The position numbers and the translations under genes are program-made. DNA of 64,000 nt from CALDSL01 sp039810245 (lineage in GTDB: Bacteria; Chloroflexota; Anaerolineae; Anaerolineales; Anaerolineaceae): assembly GCA_039810245.1 (NCBI GenBank), contig JBDHWQ010000013.1, positions 35,479-99,478 of the forward strand, given 5' to 3'. Each line of letters opens with the position of its first letter. Within the stretch, counting starts at the first letter, position 1. Shown here in pieces: positions 7,812 through 16,937 of the stretch. The notes beneath the pieces are model-generated. The model saw nothing but the letters and a program-made list of their open reading frames with translations. It searched no databases and had not been told where the DNA came from.

Positions 7812-9443
7812 CTACGGCATAACGCGGATGCCGGCAGCATTCCAGCGCAGGCGCGCAGATGGGTTGATCTCCATCACGTGCACGCTAACTTCTCCACCCC
7901 GCAATTCGTGTAGCTCAGCACCTTCCACCGGGTAATGCATCAACTGCCGGTCGAAGAAAATCACATACCGTGTTCCTGGCGGTAGCAGCGATTCCATCGA
8001 TACGCTGTTCAGATATACCACCCGGTTGTGCTGCACCGCCACAACCGAGCCAAATCGCTCCGGGTGACGCTGGTCAAACGTTGGCACGGAAAACACCAGG
8101 TAGTCCGGCAGATAGTACTGTACCAGGCGGAATTCACGCGCCACCACCACAGTCTGATCGCTGGGGTATGCGCGGATCATCTCAATTTTTTGATGATAAT
8201 CGCGTACCGTGCTGCGGATTGTATCGTATGTATAAAACGTGCGGTAGCGATTGCCGAGCGGGCGGTAGGGCATTCGCGTAAACATCAGGGTATGAGTCAC
8301 CATCACCACCAGGAGAACCGCCCAGCCCAGCCACGCGCCGCGCGGGCGTTCCATCAGCCATGCCACAGCGGTGGCCGCGAGTACGAAGTACACCCCGGTC
8401 GTCACCTGGATGGTACCGATATTTCCCGGTCCGATAGCCAGGCACACCAGCCACATCGGCGCGATCCACAACAGCAGAAACAGGTTGCGCTCCTGGTTCT
8501 GGCGTGCATGCCATACTTGTAGCAGGAGTCCCGCCAACACCAGCGGCAGCAACAGTTCACCCAATGCCGCGAAGGTATGCCGGCCGGTCAGCACGACGTG
8601 TCGCAGCGCCTGTTCTGAAAATGATGTATTCGTCCCCAGATCATTCAGGGCTGGCACAATTGCCCGCAGCGCTTCCAGCGAAGCTCTCACGCCACCACTG
8701 GCCATGACCGATGGCAGGAAAAAGGCCGAAAACACCGACCCCGCAACAAAGGCCCCGGCCAGGAAGCTGCGCAGTGGACGATTGCGCGTGGCGTAAACGA
8801 ACATCGGAAACAGGAATATCAGCGTCTGCAGACGGAAGGCTCCGGCCAGCCCCAGGCTGATCGCTGCCGCCCACGCGATACCGTTCTCCGTGGAGCGCAT
8901 TGCGCGGTATGCCAACCAGGCGCTCAATGTTGCAAATGCCAGGTCGGGGGCGTAGGGCACGGCCACGCCGCCCGTAAACCAGAACAGCGGCGCAGTTGCC
9001 AGCAGCGCAGCGCCGGCCGCGCCCACACGCCGGCCGAATAGCTCACGCCCGGCCAGGTACATAACCACCACCGCCAGCCCACTGAACACCTGGCTTACCA
9101 GCAGCAGCGCCTGGTGCGGATCGCGCGTCACCAGGTTGGCCGCCCTCGCGATCAAAATATACAGAATATACCCCGGCGGCTGCGGCTGACTGATGCGCAT
9201 ATCAAAATGCCCCATCCCCAGGATGTAATTGACTGCGTCAAAGCTTTCGACATCCTGCGCCTGGAATGGCAAACGCGACAGCACCACTGCCACAAATGCC
9301 AGCGCCAGCAGCCCGCCTTCTAAATTCTTTATGTGTAGTTTTTGACCGATCGTAACTCTGCCTGGCTCCATTGCCTGCCTGATTGCCCCCTGATGATACG
9401 CGTACGCTCGCGTAGAGCGCAGCACCTGCGAGTATCCTACCAT
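7812..9443 (-). CDS. GT-C fold membrane glycosyltransferase (GT39/ArnT-like)
   Basis: The 543-residue protein has an N-terminal acidic loop (DVESFDAVNY) after the first helix. About ten further hydrophobic segments follow, and a C-terminal domain of about 120 residues lies outside the membrane. This plan matches GT-C enzymes that transfer sugars from polyprenyl phosphates, such as PMT, ArnT or DUF2723-like proteins. Acceptor and donor are unknown. An internal ATG at 9371 is an alternative start that would drop 24 non-hydrophobic residues. No linked glycan operon is seen. Confidence 0.7.
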   Translation of the reverse strand: MVGYSQVLRSTRAYAYHQGAIRQAMEPGRVTIGQKLHIKNLEGGLLALAFVAVVLSRLPFQAQDVESFDAVNYILGMGHFDMRISQPQPPGYILYILIARAANLVTRDPHQALLLVSQVFSGLAVVVMYLAGRELFGRRVGAAGAALLATAPLFWFTGGVAVPYAPDLAFATLSAWLAYRAMRSTENGIAWAAAISLGLAGAFRLQTLIFLFPMFVYATRNRPLRSFLAGAFVAGSVFSAFFLPSVMASGGVRASLEALRAIVPALNDLGTNTSFSEQALRHVVLTGRHTFAALGELLLPLVLAGLLLQVWHARQNQERNLFLLLWIAPMWLVCLAIGPGNIGTIQVTTGVYFVLAATAVAWLMERPRGAWLGWAVLLVVMVTHTLMFTRMPYRPLGNRYRTFYTYDTIRSTVRDYHQKIEMIRAYPSDQTVVVAREFRLVQYYLPDYLVFSVPTFDQRHPERFGSVVAVQHNRVVYLNSVSMESLLPPGTRYVIFFDRQLMHYPVEGAELHELRGGEVSVHVMEINPSARLRWNAAGIRVMP

Positions 9444-9587
9444 AATTTTCCCCGTCTTACTATGCGGGAAAACCCCATAGACGCCTTCCCACGCCTGCCG
9501 TATTGTATTGGCACCCTCGCATGTCGCCGGCCGCGGAACATTCAGCCGGGCATCCGTGCGAGAATCTGCTGATCAAAAGGAGACATA

Positions 9588-9818
9588 ATGCCATATCGAA
9601 ATATCCAGGACTTGCCAGATTCCGTCCGCGGCAATCTGCCCGAACATGCTCAGGAAATCTATAAAGAAGCCTTCAACAGCGCCTGGGAGCAGTATGACCA
9701 GCCCGGTGAGCGCCAGGGCGACTCCAGTCGTGAAGAGAGCGCCCACCGTGTGGCCTGGGCCGCGGTTAAGAAGGTGTACGAGAAAGACGAGAAAAGCGGC
9801 CGCTGGACGAAGAAATAG
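9588..9818 (+). CDS. chaB: ChaB family protein
   Basis: This 76-residue protein matches ChaB along its whole length: NIQDLPDSVRGNLPEHAQEI at the start, YKEAFNSAWEQY in the middle and ESAHRVAWAAVKKVYEK near the end. ChaB was named a cation transport regulator in E. coli, but its biochemical role is unsettled. Short ChaB-like proteins occur widely in bacteria, archaea and some viruses. The ribosome site AAAAGGAGAC is strong. It converges with the DUF2254 gene, with 7 nt between stops. Confidence 0.9.
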   Translation: MPYRNIQDLPDSVRGNLPEHAQEIYKEAFNSAWEQYDQPGERQGDSSREESAHRVAWAAVKKVYEKDEKSGRWTKK

Positions 9819-9825
9819 CGCTTCG

Positions 9826-11187
9826 TTATTCGGTTTCGGCTTTTTTCACCTGTTCGAAGCGCTCATCCACGTCCGCAACGTCATCGCTGTCTTCCAGGTA
9901 GCGGCGGCTATTGGCGCGGATCATTTGCGCCTGCCGGTGGAGCGCCGCATGCTCCGTTGGATCATCGGTATGCTCGGCGATCAACGCGATGGTTTCCAGC
10001 AGCCGGATGCTCACTGCAACCTGGTTACGAGCATGCTGCCGCAACTGATTAAAGGCAGCGTCCACGACCCCACGGAAGGTGACCGGGTGCTTGAGAACGA
10101 TGCGGATCGCGCCGTCCGCCCCCGTGAAATAGGGCGGTGGGATTTTGCGCTGCGCCAGTTGCGACAGGCCCACCCCCAGCCAGTCGATACAATTCAGCGC
10201 GGTAAAAGGGTCGTTAATGGCCGCAGAGAGCGCGCGCAGCGCAATTTCAACCAGTTGGTCTACCGCGTATTCCACGTCCTGCGGCGCGATGCGCGCTTTG
10301 CCGGTGGTAAACGCTGCCAGCAGTGATTGCGCGATATCTGATGTAATCGCTTGCGGTGGCCAGGCCAGCGCCAGATCATCGCCATAGACCACAAAATGGC
10401 CGGGCCTGTGCGTCACCATAAGAAGAAGATTGTGGCGTGAGGCCAGTTCCAGCAGGCGGTAGTAGTCTACGCTTTGCAGGTAGCCGCTGGTAGAGGCTTC
10501 CAGCCGCGTGGCTGCCTGCTCAAAGTGTTCAGGCAGTGTTGGCGCGGTTTCTGCTTCCGCCGGCAGCGCCAGCGGGTCTTCCGGATCCGGGAAGAGGCGC
10601 TGGATGGCTTCCATCATATCTTCCGCCACGGCTGCTACTACGTTGGGTGCGTATATCGACTGTGAAACGTGATGGATAAAGTAAATCAGCACGCCCAGGC
10701 TGGAGAGCGCGAGCACAAAACCCACCGTGATCGAAATTTCCGGCACAAAGGCCTGCACACCGCTGAAATCGGCGCGCGCTTCCACGGATGAGCGGATGGC
10801 GCGCAGCACCAGCAGGCAGTACACAAAGGTAGATACGAACGTGCCCAGGACGAACTGGTTGCCCGTATCGCGGATGAAATTACGCAGCAGCCGCGGTCCA
10901 AACTGTGATGATGCCTGCGACAGCGTGACTGTGGTTAGTGAAAATGTCAGTGTAGCCACGGTCAGCATTGAGGTGGCGATGACTTCCATCAGGCTGCGCG
11001 CAGCCTCCGGTCCGCCACCCCAAAAGATGCGCGCCTGCTCCGGCCCCTGAAAAGAGCGATCAATATACAGGGTCAGCAGCGAAAGCCCGATTGCCGCCAC
11101 CGCCATCAGGCTAGGCACCAGCCAGTAGTTGGCCCGTATTTCGCTCCACCTTACCTTGATCTGGTTTCTCAATTGCCACTCCTGCAC
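9826..11187 (-). CDS. DUF2254 domain membrane protein
   Basis: A 453-residue integral membrane protein with four N-terminal helices (including YWLVPSLMAVAAIGLSLLTL and ITVGFVLALSSLGVLIYFIH) and a large soluble half. The segments SRHNLLLMVTHRPGHFVV and ALSAAINDPFTALNCIDWLG are typical of the DUF2254 family, whose function is unknown. It may be a channel-like protein, but nothing here proves that. No operon partner. The C-terminal AEHTDDPTEHAALHRQAQMI region is charged and probably cytoplasmic. Confidence 0.8.
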   Translation of the reverse strand: MQEWQLRNQIKVRWSEIRANYWLVPSLMAVAAIGLSLLTLYIDRSFQGPEQARIFWGGGPEAARSLMEVIATSMLTVATLTFSLTTVTLSQASSQFGPRLLRNFIRDTGNQFVLGTFVSTFVYCLLVLRAIRSSVEARADFSGVQAFVPEISITVGFVLALSSLGVLIYFIHHVSQSIYAPNVVAAVAEDMMEAIQRLFPDPEDPLALPAEAETAPTLPEHFEQAATRLEASTSGYLQSVDYYRLLELASRHNLLLMVTHRPGHFVVYGDDLALAWPPQAITSDIAQSLLAAFTTGKARIAPQDVEYAVDQLVEIALRALSAAINDPFTALNCIDWLGVGLSQLAQRKIPPPYFTGADGAIRIVLKHPVTFRGVVDAAFNQLRQHARNQVAVSIRLLETIALIAEHTDDPTEHAALHRQAQMIRANSRRYLEDSDDVADVDERFEQVKKAETE

Positions 11188-11252
11188 GTGCGCATAAACT
11201 GCCCTGATTGTAGCAGCAGTTTCTATCCGTCACATTCGCCTGCGTGGCATAA

Positions 11253-11286
11253 AAAACCGGGGTGGACACTCGTCCATCCCGGTTTT
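11253..11286 (-). terminator. Terminator of the NYN-domain gene
   Basis: A 15-bp stem (AAAACCGGGGTGGAC / GTCCATCCCGGTTTT, one G-U) overlaps the end region just after the NYN gene stop. On the minus strand it runs into a T-rich tail. Confidence 0.7.
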
Positions 11287-11291
11287 CAGAT

Positions 11292-12950
11292 CTACTCTAC
11301 GCTACCCGGCTGGTTTTCACCTGGCTGTTCTTGCTCATCCAGCTTGGAGAAGAGCCACTCATGCACCAGTTCTTTCTCCCTGTCATCCAGCACCATCTGC
11401 GCTGAGGTGCACAGGTTGAGCGTGTTCTGTTCCAGGTGGCATGCCAGCCCTTCCGCCGTTTCTGTTTCTTTTCCCAGACTATGCCCGGCAAAGTAAATGC
11501 CATTGACCACAAAGTTGACGTGCGAGCGCGCCACCGGTGCTCGCCGCTCAATGCAGCGGTCGCGAACCAGCCGGGTCACGGTGGTCATGTTGAACCCTTC
11601 TTCGTTGATGGTGCGTGCCAGTTGTCGCAAGATCAGCCCGTAATGTTCGGGCAGCAGGTAGGGCATGTTGGTAAGCTGGTGAATTTCTTTAACCACCGGC
11701 TCGATCTCGGGGTACTTCTGCTTGAACTCGTACTCGATGCCGGAAGCTGCCGAAAGGTCGTGCCGCATCGGGTCATACACAAATCCGGGCGTTTCGTCAT
11801 TGATCTTTAACCCACCCAGATCCATTTCTGACAGCAGCGCCTTGAAGGTCGAATGCCCCAGCCAGCCGCTGCCTTCCAGCCGCCCGTTGAACTTGTTTTT
11901 CACCAGGTCGGCCAACGCGGCCAGTGGAACCTGCGCCAACGACTGCTGCACCTTCTCTTGCACCACCTGGGCGATCTCCGCCAGTAGTGCTTCGCGCTGC
12001 TGGTTCTTGACCGGGGTTTTGGCTTTGCCGGGCAAAGAATCTTCTTCCGCGGCTGGTCCGGCGATGCTCTTCGATTCCTCAGCGCGCATGCGCACAAACC
12101 AGTCACCCTCATCTGAGTCCTTGACGTATTCCAACACCGGGCGCCGCGCCACCACTGCCTGGGTCAGCTTGTTCAGATAGCGGTAACCCAGCCAATCTTT
12201 GCTCTCGCGAAACTCTGGCGACTGCAGGTAAATCGATGGCAGCTTTTCAGGCATGATGATATCGCTGACCGAAAGCGCCTGCAGCAGCGCATCGGCCAGC
12301 CGGTCGAGCGCGCGTGCTTCGCCATTGCTGGCCGCCATGGCTTTACGCACGATCTGCTCTTCTTCTGGTTCCGCGGGGGTCACCTTCAGCGCGTCTTTGT
12401 AATACGTGTTGGGTGGCAGCAGGTAGTCGCTTGCCGATTGGTACGCCGGCGAAGTGTAACCGACCCCAAGCACCACACTGCGGCGGTTGTACTGGCGCAC
12501 GCGCAGCAGCACCGGGGTGAAGTCGGCGTCTGCCGAAAACAGGATAAATTCGTCGAAGTGATTGGGATGGCGCAGCGTGTCCATGATATCCATCACCATA
12601 TGGATATCGGTGCTGGTCTTGCCCTCTTTGGTCAGCTGTGGGCAGTCGATTACTTCGAATGCCGCGCGAGTGAAGTAGGGGCGGAATTTGCTGTAGGTGC
12701 CCTGGTTTGGATAGGATGGCCTGATCAGTCCGGCGGGGTTGATATAGCATTTGCGGATCAGGATGCGCCGGTTCACTTTTTCATCGCCAAAGTGCGCCGT
12801 CGACATCTCTTTCTCCAGCCAGTTCACCCACAGGTCCACCTTGGTGGCAAACGTATCCAGAATACGTTCATCGCCCATATCCCGCAGGCGGGAAAAAATA
12901 TTGTCAAAATCTACAAACATGGCAGAGCAGATTTCGTTGGTTGGGCTCAT
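11292..12950 (-). CDS. NYN-domain (PIN-like) protein with OST-HTH/LOTUS modules
   Basis: The first 200 residues form a NYN/DUF88 PIN-like nuclease domain, with acidic positions at MFVDFDNIF and FSADADFTPVLLRVRQY and the family motif VVLGVGY. A region from about 210 to 290 (DRLADALLQALSVSD..., LGYRYLNKLTQAVV) and another from about 320 to 400 (AALADLVKNKFNGRL, GHSTFKALLSEM) look like OST-HTH/LOTUS winged helices that bind RNA. A helical C-terminal block of about 120 residues is unassigned. Bacterial NYN-LOTUS proteins are thought to act in RNA processing, but direct evidence is sparse. Ribosome site GGGGAACCG; monocistronic. Confidence 0.75.
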   Translation of the reverse strand: MSPTNEICSAMFVDFDNIFSRLRDMGDERILDTFATKVDLWVNWLEKEMSTAHFGDEKVNRRILIRKCYINPAGLIRPSYPNQGTYSKFRPYFTRAAFEVIDCPQLTKEGKTSTDIHMVMDIMDTLRHPNHFDEFILFSADADFTPVLLRVRQYNRRSVVLGVGYTSPAYQSASDYLLPPNTYYKDALKVTPAEPEEEQIVRKAMAASNGEARALDRLADALLQALSVSDIIMPEKLPSIYLQSPEFRESKDWLGYRYLNKLTQAVVARRPVLEYVKDSDEGDWFVRMRAEESKSIAGPAAEEDSLPGKAKTPVKNQQREALLAEIAQVVQEKVQQSLAQVPLAALADLVKNKFNGRLEGSGWLGHSTFKALLSEMDLGGLKINDETPGFVYDPMRHDLSAASGIEYEFKQKYPEIEPVVKEIHQLTNMPYLLPEHYGLILRQLARTINEEGFNMTTVTRLVRDRCIERRAPVARSHVNFVVNGIYFAGHSLGKETETAEGLACHLEQNTLNLCTSAQMVLDDREKELVHEWLFSKLDEQEQPGENQPGSVE

Positions 12951-13070
12951 CGGTTCCCCACTGTAAGCCTTTCTTTGAAAACGTGGATGGGATCACTTAA
13001 TTCTATAGATAAGAACGTAATACACAGGCGAAATTTACCCATGTATTTGTTGTTTTTCGACAGGTTTTCA

Positions 13071-13108
13071 AGGAAATGGCCTTCTTCCGAGTGGAAAGGC
13101 CATTTCCT
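13071..13108 (-). terminator. Hairpin terminator after treZ
   Basis: A 13-bp perfect stem (AGGAAATGGCCTT / AAGGCCATTTCCT) with a 12-nt loop, just past the treZ stop. The U-tract is weak. Confidence 0.6.
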
Positions 13109-13125
13109 GAAGTTTTCATCACTCA

Positions 13126-14868
13126 TCACGCGGCGTTGCCTTCAGAAAGGATCACCACCGAGCGTGGCGGCAGTTCCAGCGTGTCTTTACGCGACGGCTG
13201 CGCCTCAAACGACGCCAGCAGTATGCTGCGCGGTGTTTCATCGTCTATCGGGATCGCTACTGGATTCGCGCCAAAATTGCACACCACCGACACGCCGGCT
13301 CGCTGCATCCACAGCCAACGCTCCTGCTCATCGTAGCGTACGCGCGGCGCTTCCAACCCACCAGCGGCCAGACCGGGCATGCGCCTGCGCAGCGCAATCA
13401 GCTCGCGGTACCAGGCCAGCATTTCCGCGTGCCGTGGCTGTGCGCGCTCGTCCCAGCGCAGCTGTGAAGCCCGGAAGGTCTGTTCGTCCTGCGGGTCGGG
13501 AACTGTTTCATCAAAGCCACCGAAAACGGCAAAATCCCGCTGCCGCCCTTCGCTGACCGCCCTGGCAAGATTGACATCCTGGTGGTCGGTGAAGAACAGG
13601 AATGGGCTGCTGGCCGCCCATTCTTCGCCCTGAAACAGCATGGGCACAAACGGCGAGGTCAGCACCAGCGCAGCGCCGATTTTGTATTCCTCGGGTGTGA
13701 GTGTGGCATGTACGCGGTCGCCCTGCGCGCGGTTGCCGACCTGGTCATGGTTCTGGAGGAAGGCCACGAAGCGATAGAAAGGCATGTTCGCCACCGGCCG
13801 CCCATGCGTACGGCTGCGGTAGGCGGAATAGCGGCGGTTATACACAAACACATTGGTCAGGGCAGTTGCCAGGTCTTCCATCTGCCCGAAATCAGCGTGG
13901 ATGCCATTGCTCTCGCCGGTGAGAATGCTGTGCAGCGCGTGGTGAAAATCGTCGCTCCACTGCGCGTCCAGGCCATAACCGCCCGCTTCCTGCGGCATCA
14001 CCACGCGCGGGTTGTTCAGGTCGCTCTCTGCGATCAGCACCATGTTTCGCCCCAGGTAGCCCTCCAGCAGCCGCACTTCCTGCGCAAGCTGCTCGAGGAT
14101 ATGCACCGCGGAGTTGTCGAACATGGTGTGCACCGCGTCCAGGCGCAGCCCATCCATGTGATAATCGCGCAGCCACATCCGCGCATTATCGATGAAAAAG
14201 CGCCGCACCTCGTCGCTGCCCGGGCCATCGAAATTCATCGCGTCGCCCCAGTTCGTCCTGTGGTGCGAATTGAAATACGGCCCGAACTTGGCCAGGTAGT
14301 TGCCATCCGGCCCGAGGTGGTTATACACCACATCCAGGATCACCGCCAGGCCGGCCCCGTGCGCCGCATCCACCAGGCGCTTCAAACCATCCGGCCCGCC
14401 GTAAGCATGGTGCGGAGCATACAGATCCACGCCGTCATAACCCCATCCACGTTTCCCCGGGAACTCGTTGACCGGCATCAATTCGATGTGAGTGACGCCC
14501 AACGCCGCCAGCTCATTCAGCCGCTCAATTGCCGCGTCGAATGTTCCCTGAGGTGTGAATGTGCCAATATGCAGTTCATAGATCAAGGCAGAAGATAGCG
14601 GCCGTGGCTGCCATTTCGCATCGGTCCACGCAAACCGGCTGTGATCCACCCGGCGTGACGGCCCGTGCACCCCGGCCGGCTGCCACGGAGAGCGCGGGTC
14701 TGGATACGTCTGGCCGTCATCCAGAACAAACTGGTAATCCTCGCCGGCTTCATCGGGCGCTTCGACACGCCACCATCCGCGCTGGCCGGGCTGCATGGCA
14801 AACGTTTGATCTCCAATTCTCACCGCGACGCTTTTTCCATATGGCGCCCAAACTTCATATATGCTCAT
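13126..14868 (-). CDS. treZ: Malto-oligosyltrehalose trehalohydrolase (TreZ)
   Basis: The 580-residue GH13 enzyme begins with a beta-sandwich (IYEVWAPYGKSVAVRI). Its barrel shows the TreZ version of the GH13 blocks: AVILDVVYNHLGPDGNY, DGLRLDAVHTM with the nucleophile Asp, LIAESDLNNPR with the acid Glu, and LQNHDQVGNRA. TreZ releases trehalose from maltooligosyl-trehalose made by TreY. No treY or glgX is adjacent, so TreY must be elsewhere or the enzyme acts on other substrates. The C-terminal beta domain is present and the length fits. I use the ATG at 14868; a GTG precedes it by 3 nt. Confidence 0.9.
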   Translation of the reverse strand: MSIYEVWAPYGKSVAVRIGDQTFAMQPGQRGWWRVEAPDEAGEDYQFVLDDGQTYPDPRSPWQPAGVHGPSRRVDHSRFAWTDAKWQPRPLSSALIYELHIGTFTPQGTFDAAIERLNELAALGVTHIELMPVNEFPGKRGWGYDGVDLYAPHHAYGGPDGLKRLVDAAHGAGLAVILDVVYNHLGPDGNYLAKFGPYFNSHHRTNWGDAMNFDGPGSDEVRRFFIDNARMWLRDYHMDGLRLDAVHTMFDNSAVHILEQLAQEVRLLEGYLGRNMVLIAESDLNNPRVVMPQEAGGYGLDAQWSDDFHHALHSILTGESNGIHADFGQMEDLATALTNVFVYNRRYSAYRSRTHGRPVANMPFYRFVAFLQNHDQVGNRAQGDRVHATLTPEEYKIGAALVLTSPFVPMLFQGEEWAASSPFLFFTDHQDVNLARAVSEGRQRDFAVFGGFDETVPDPQDEQTFRASQLRWDERAQPRHAEMLAWYRELIALRRRMPGLAAGGLEAPRVRYDEQERWLWMQRAGVSVVCNFGANPVAIPIDDETPRSILLASFEAQPSRKDTLELPPRSVVILSEGNAA

Positions 14869-14871
14869 CAC

Positions 14872-15151
14872 AAACTCTCATTTCTCTATTCAAAAAATTT
14901 TTTCACCCGTATCGCATGGTATTGTAGGCGATTGTTCGCCATCCGGGTATAGGTACATTCCCCACAGGGAAAAAGGATCCTTTCGTTGTACCGGGACTCT
15001 GCCGGTAATCCCTCAGGGGTTTCTCCCGGATTGCCCCGCTTCTCTCCGGCCGGTTCCCTTTTGCCTCTGATCTTGTTTTCCGGGCGTACCTAGGAATGGT
15101 TAAAAAACAAAGAGCACGCTTACCCGGCGTGCTCATCGAAAGGAAATTCGC
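14872..15151. other. Intergenic region with a hairpin before the small membrane gene
   Basis: No gene is seen. On the plus strand, GAGCACGC (15112-15119) and GCGTGCTC (15127-15134) form an 8-bp stem just above the ribosome site AAAGGAAATTCG of the next gene. It lacks a U-run, so it may be a 5' leader structure rather than a terminator. A TACAAT-like box facing treZ is near 14925. Confidence 0.4.
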
Positions 15152-15523
15152 ATGAAAAAGACCTCAACCAAGGCCCACGGCATCATCGACTACATCCATG
15201 CGACAAGCCTGTTTGTTTTACCGCGCTTTGTGCCTATGGAACCGGTCGCCAACCGCGTGTTGACCGGTTCCGCCATCCTGACTGCCACCAACAGCCTGCT
15301 CACCAAATACGAGCTTGGCATCTTCAAGGTGCTGCCGATGAAGGCGCACCTGGGCATAGATATCGCGCAGAGCGTTGTTATGGCTGCTGCTCCGCTGGCG
15401 TTTGCGCAAAGCAGCAAACGTTCCACGCTGCCGTTGCTGGTGGGCCTCAGCCTGGTAGAGCTTGCAATCGTCGCCAACTGCGAGACCCGGCCAAAACGTC
15501 GTTTCCTGGGCTTCCGCTTCTAA
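15152..15523 (+). CDS. Small integral membrane protein of unknown function
   Basis: The 123 residues contain three to four hydrophobic segments (YIHATSLFVLPRFV, NRVLTGSAILTATNSLLTKY, IAQSVVMAAAPLAFA, LPLLVGLSLVELAIVA). They are bracketed by a basic N-terminus (MKKTSTKAHGIIDYIH) and a basic C-terminus (RPKRRFLGFRF). Similar small proteins with a HGIIDY start occur in several phyla as uncharacterised membrane proteins. I cannot assign a function. It has a good ribosome site, a leader hairpin and its own terminator, so it is a real single-gene unit. Confidence 0.7.
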   Translation: MKKTSTKAHGIIDYIHATSLFVLPRFVPMEPVANRVLTGSAILTATNSLLTKYELGIFKVLPMKAHLGIDIAQSVVMAAAPLAFAQSSKRSTLPLLVGLSLVELAIVANCETRPKRRFLGFRF

Positions 15524-15544
15524 GCGGTAAACCTGATAGATTTC

Positions 15545-15578
15545 AAAAACTCCTTCTCATTGGGGAGAAGGAGTTTTT
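15545..15578. terminator. Bidirectional terminator
   Basis: A 14-bp perfect stem (AAAAACTCCTTCTC / GAGAAGGAGTTTTT) with a 6-nt loop lies between two converging genes, with T-runs on both strands. Confidence 0.85.
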
Positions 15579-15599
15579 AGTTTGTGCCATCTTCGCATG

Positions 15600-16832
15600 T
15601 CAGCGTAGCAGCCCGGCGATGGTTTCTGCCAGCAGCTCGCCGGTGATCTGGTGGCCGCGGCGATTGAGGTGCCCACGGTAAGGGATGCTGCTGTTGAAGA
15701 ACCCGGCCGGGAAATAACCCTGGCGCACCAGTTCTTGAAAGCCCGGAAGAGTATCCACCACCGCAGCCGGGCCAGATCTCTGCACTCGCGCCACAAAGCT
15801 ATCATACCCGGGTGGGTTGAGCACGATCTTTCCGTCGCTGATTACCGGCCCGTTGGGGATCAGCAGGAATACCACCGGAGTGTCCTCCGCCGCCTGCAGG
15901 ATCATCGCAATTTCCGCGTCCAACACGACATCCGGAAGGGCAGTTGGCTCTTGCGCGGCAATATTCGCTTGAGGGAACATCAGGTTGATACGTTCCACGG
16001 CATAATCCATCAGGACCGGGCGCAGGTGCAGCGTGCGCTCGCTGGAAACCTCCAGCGGCCCACCAGTGTCGCGCCGGTGCATCAGACGGAGGCTTTTCTG
16101 GTCTGTATTAACCCTGAAGTAATGCGCGTTGCGTGGGTTAAACGAGGTAGTCAGATCGTCGTCTGTGATTTGCACCACGAACAGCGCCGGGTGATACAGC
16201 TCGCGATACAGCGGGATTTGGGTCACGTAGGTGGCAATATCCAGCGCGCTGCGCCCAAAGTTGCGCACATTGACGTCCAGCCCACGCTCGCGCAGCAGCG
16301 TTTCTACCACCGAGCTGTATTTTTGTGCATCCGGCACCTGGCGTGCTTCAGTGCGCGAATCACCCAATATGACGATCGTCTCGCCCCTGTCAAATGGCGT
16401 GGCCACTTCGCCCAGCGCGCGGTAATGTGTGAAGGCGAAACCTTCATCTCCTAAGAATGACACCGTGCCATCTGCCTGGACGGGTCCAAACCAGTTGGTC
16501 TGCACTGTCCAGAATACAGGGGTGAAACCAAGCACACGCATCACCAGTTCCACTCCCAGTACGGCCAACAGGCACCAGCCGGCAGCACGGTGCGCATAGC
16601 GCAGGGTGCGTTCGACTGCTTCGGCGCGCAGCCTGGCCTGTACCCGCGGCAGGCTGAGTACCACCCCTGGCAGCAGCACCCCAACGCCCAGCGCCAGGGT
16701 CAGCGTGCGGGTTGGCCCCCAACCGCTTGCCGGGTCGAGCCCGATGCGGTGCGCCAGCAGCGCTGCCCCCGAGAGCGCTGCGCCTACCAGCAGCAGTTCC
16801 AGCGCCAGCAGCTTTGACCAGGAACCCTTCAT
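15600..16832 (-). CDS. Membrane-anchored SGNH/GDSL-type hydrolase-like protein
   Basis: The 410-residue protein starts with three hydrophobic segments (LALELLLVGAALSGAALLAH and two more before residue 115) and continues in an extracytoplasmic domain. VILGDSRTEARQVPDAQKY is a block I GDS motif with the candidate nucleophile Ser. NFGRSALD matches block II, and HLNRRGHQITGELLAE supplies the C-terminal His. These fit SGNH esterases and AlgX/DltD-like acyl-transfer proteins that act on extracellular glycans. Its substrate is unknown and no polysaccharide operon adjoins it. Confidence 0.7.
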   Translation of the reverse strand: MKGSWSKLLALELLLVGAALSGAALLAHRIGLDPASGWGPTRTLTLALGVGVLLPGVVLSLPRVQARLRAEAVERTLRYAHRAAGWCLLAVLGVELVMRVLGFTPVFWTVQTNWFGPVQADGTVSFLGDEGFAFTHYRALGEVATPFDRGETIVILGDSRTEARQVPDAQKYSSVVETLLRERGLDVNVRNFGRSALDIATYVTQIPLYRELYHPALFVVQITDDDLTTSFNPRNAHYFRVNTDQKSLRLMHRRDTGGPLEVSSERTLHLRPVLMDYAVERINLMFPQANIAAQEPTALPDVVLDAEIAMILQAAEDTPVVFLLIPNGPVISDGKIVLNPPGYDSFVARVQRSGPAAVVDTLPGFQELVRQGYFPAGFFNSSIPYRGHLNRRGHQITGELLAETIAGLLR

Positions 16833-16937
16833 CGTACCATCCTCAGCATGGAATTGCCTGACGGCAAGTATACCCGAAGCGGGGCAGTCCTGAACAGGCT
16901 GCCCCGAATTTTGCCGGTGTTGTGATACTTTGCGCGC

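Noticed and set aside
12438..13556. Plus-strand frame of 372 codons across the NYN-treZ junction
   Set aside because: It runs antisense through the end of treZ, a terminator and the start of the NYN gene, with no protein-like motifs.
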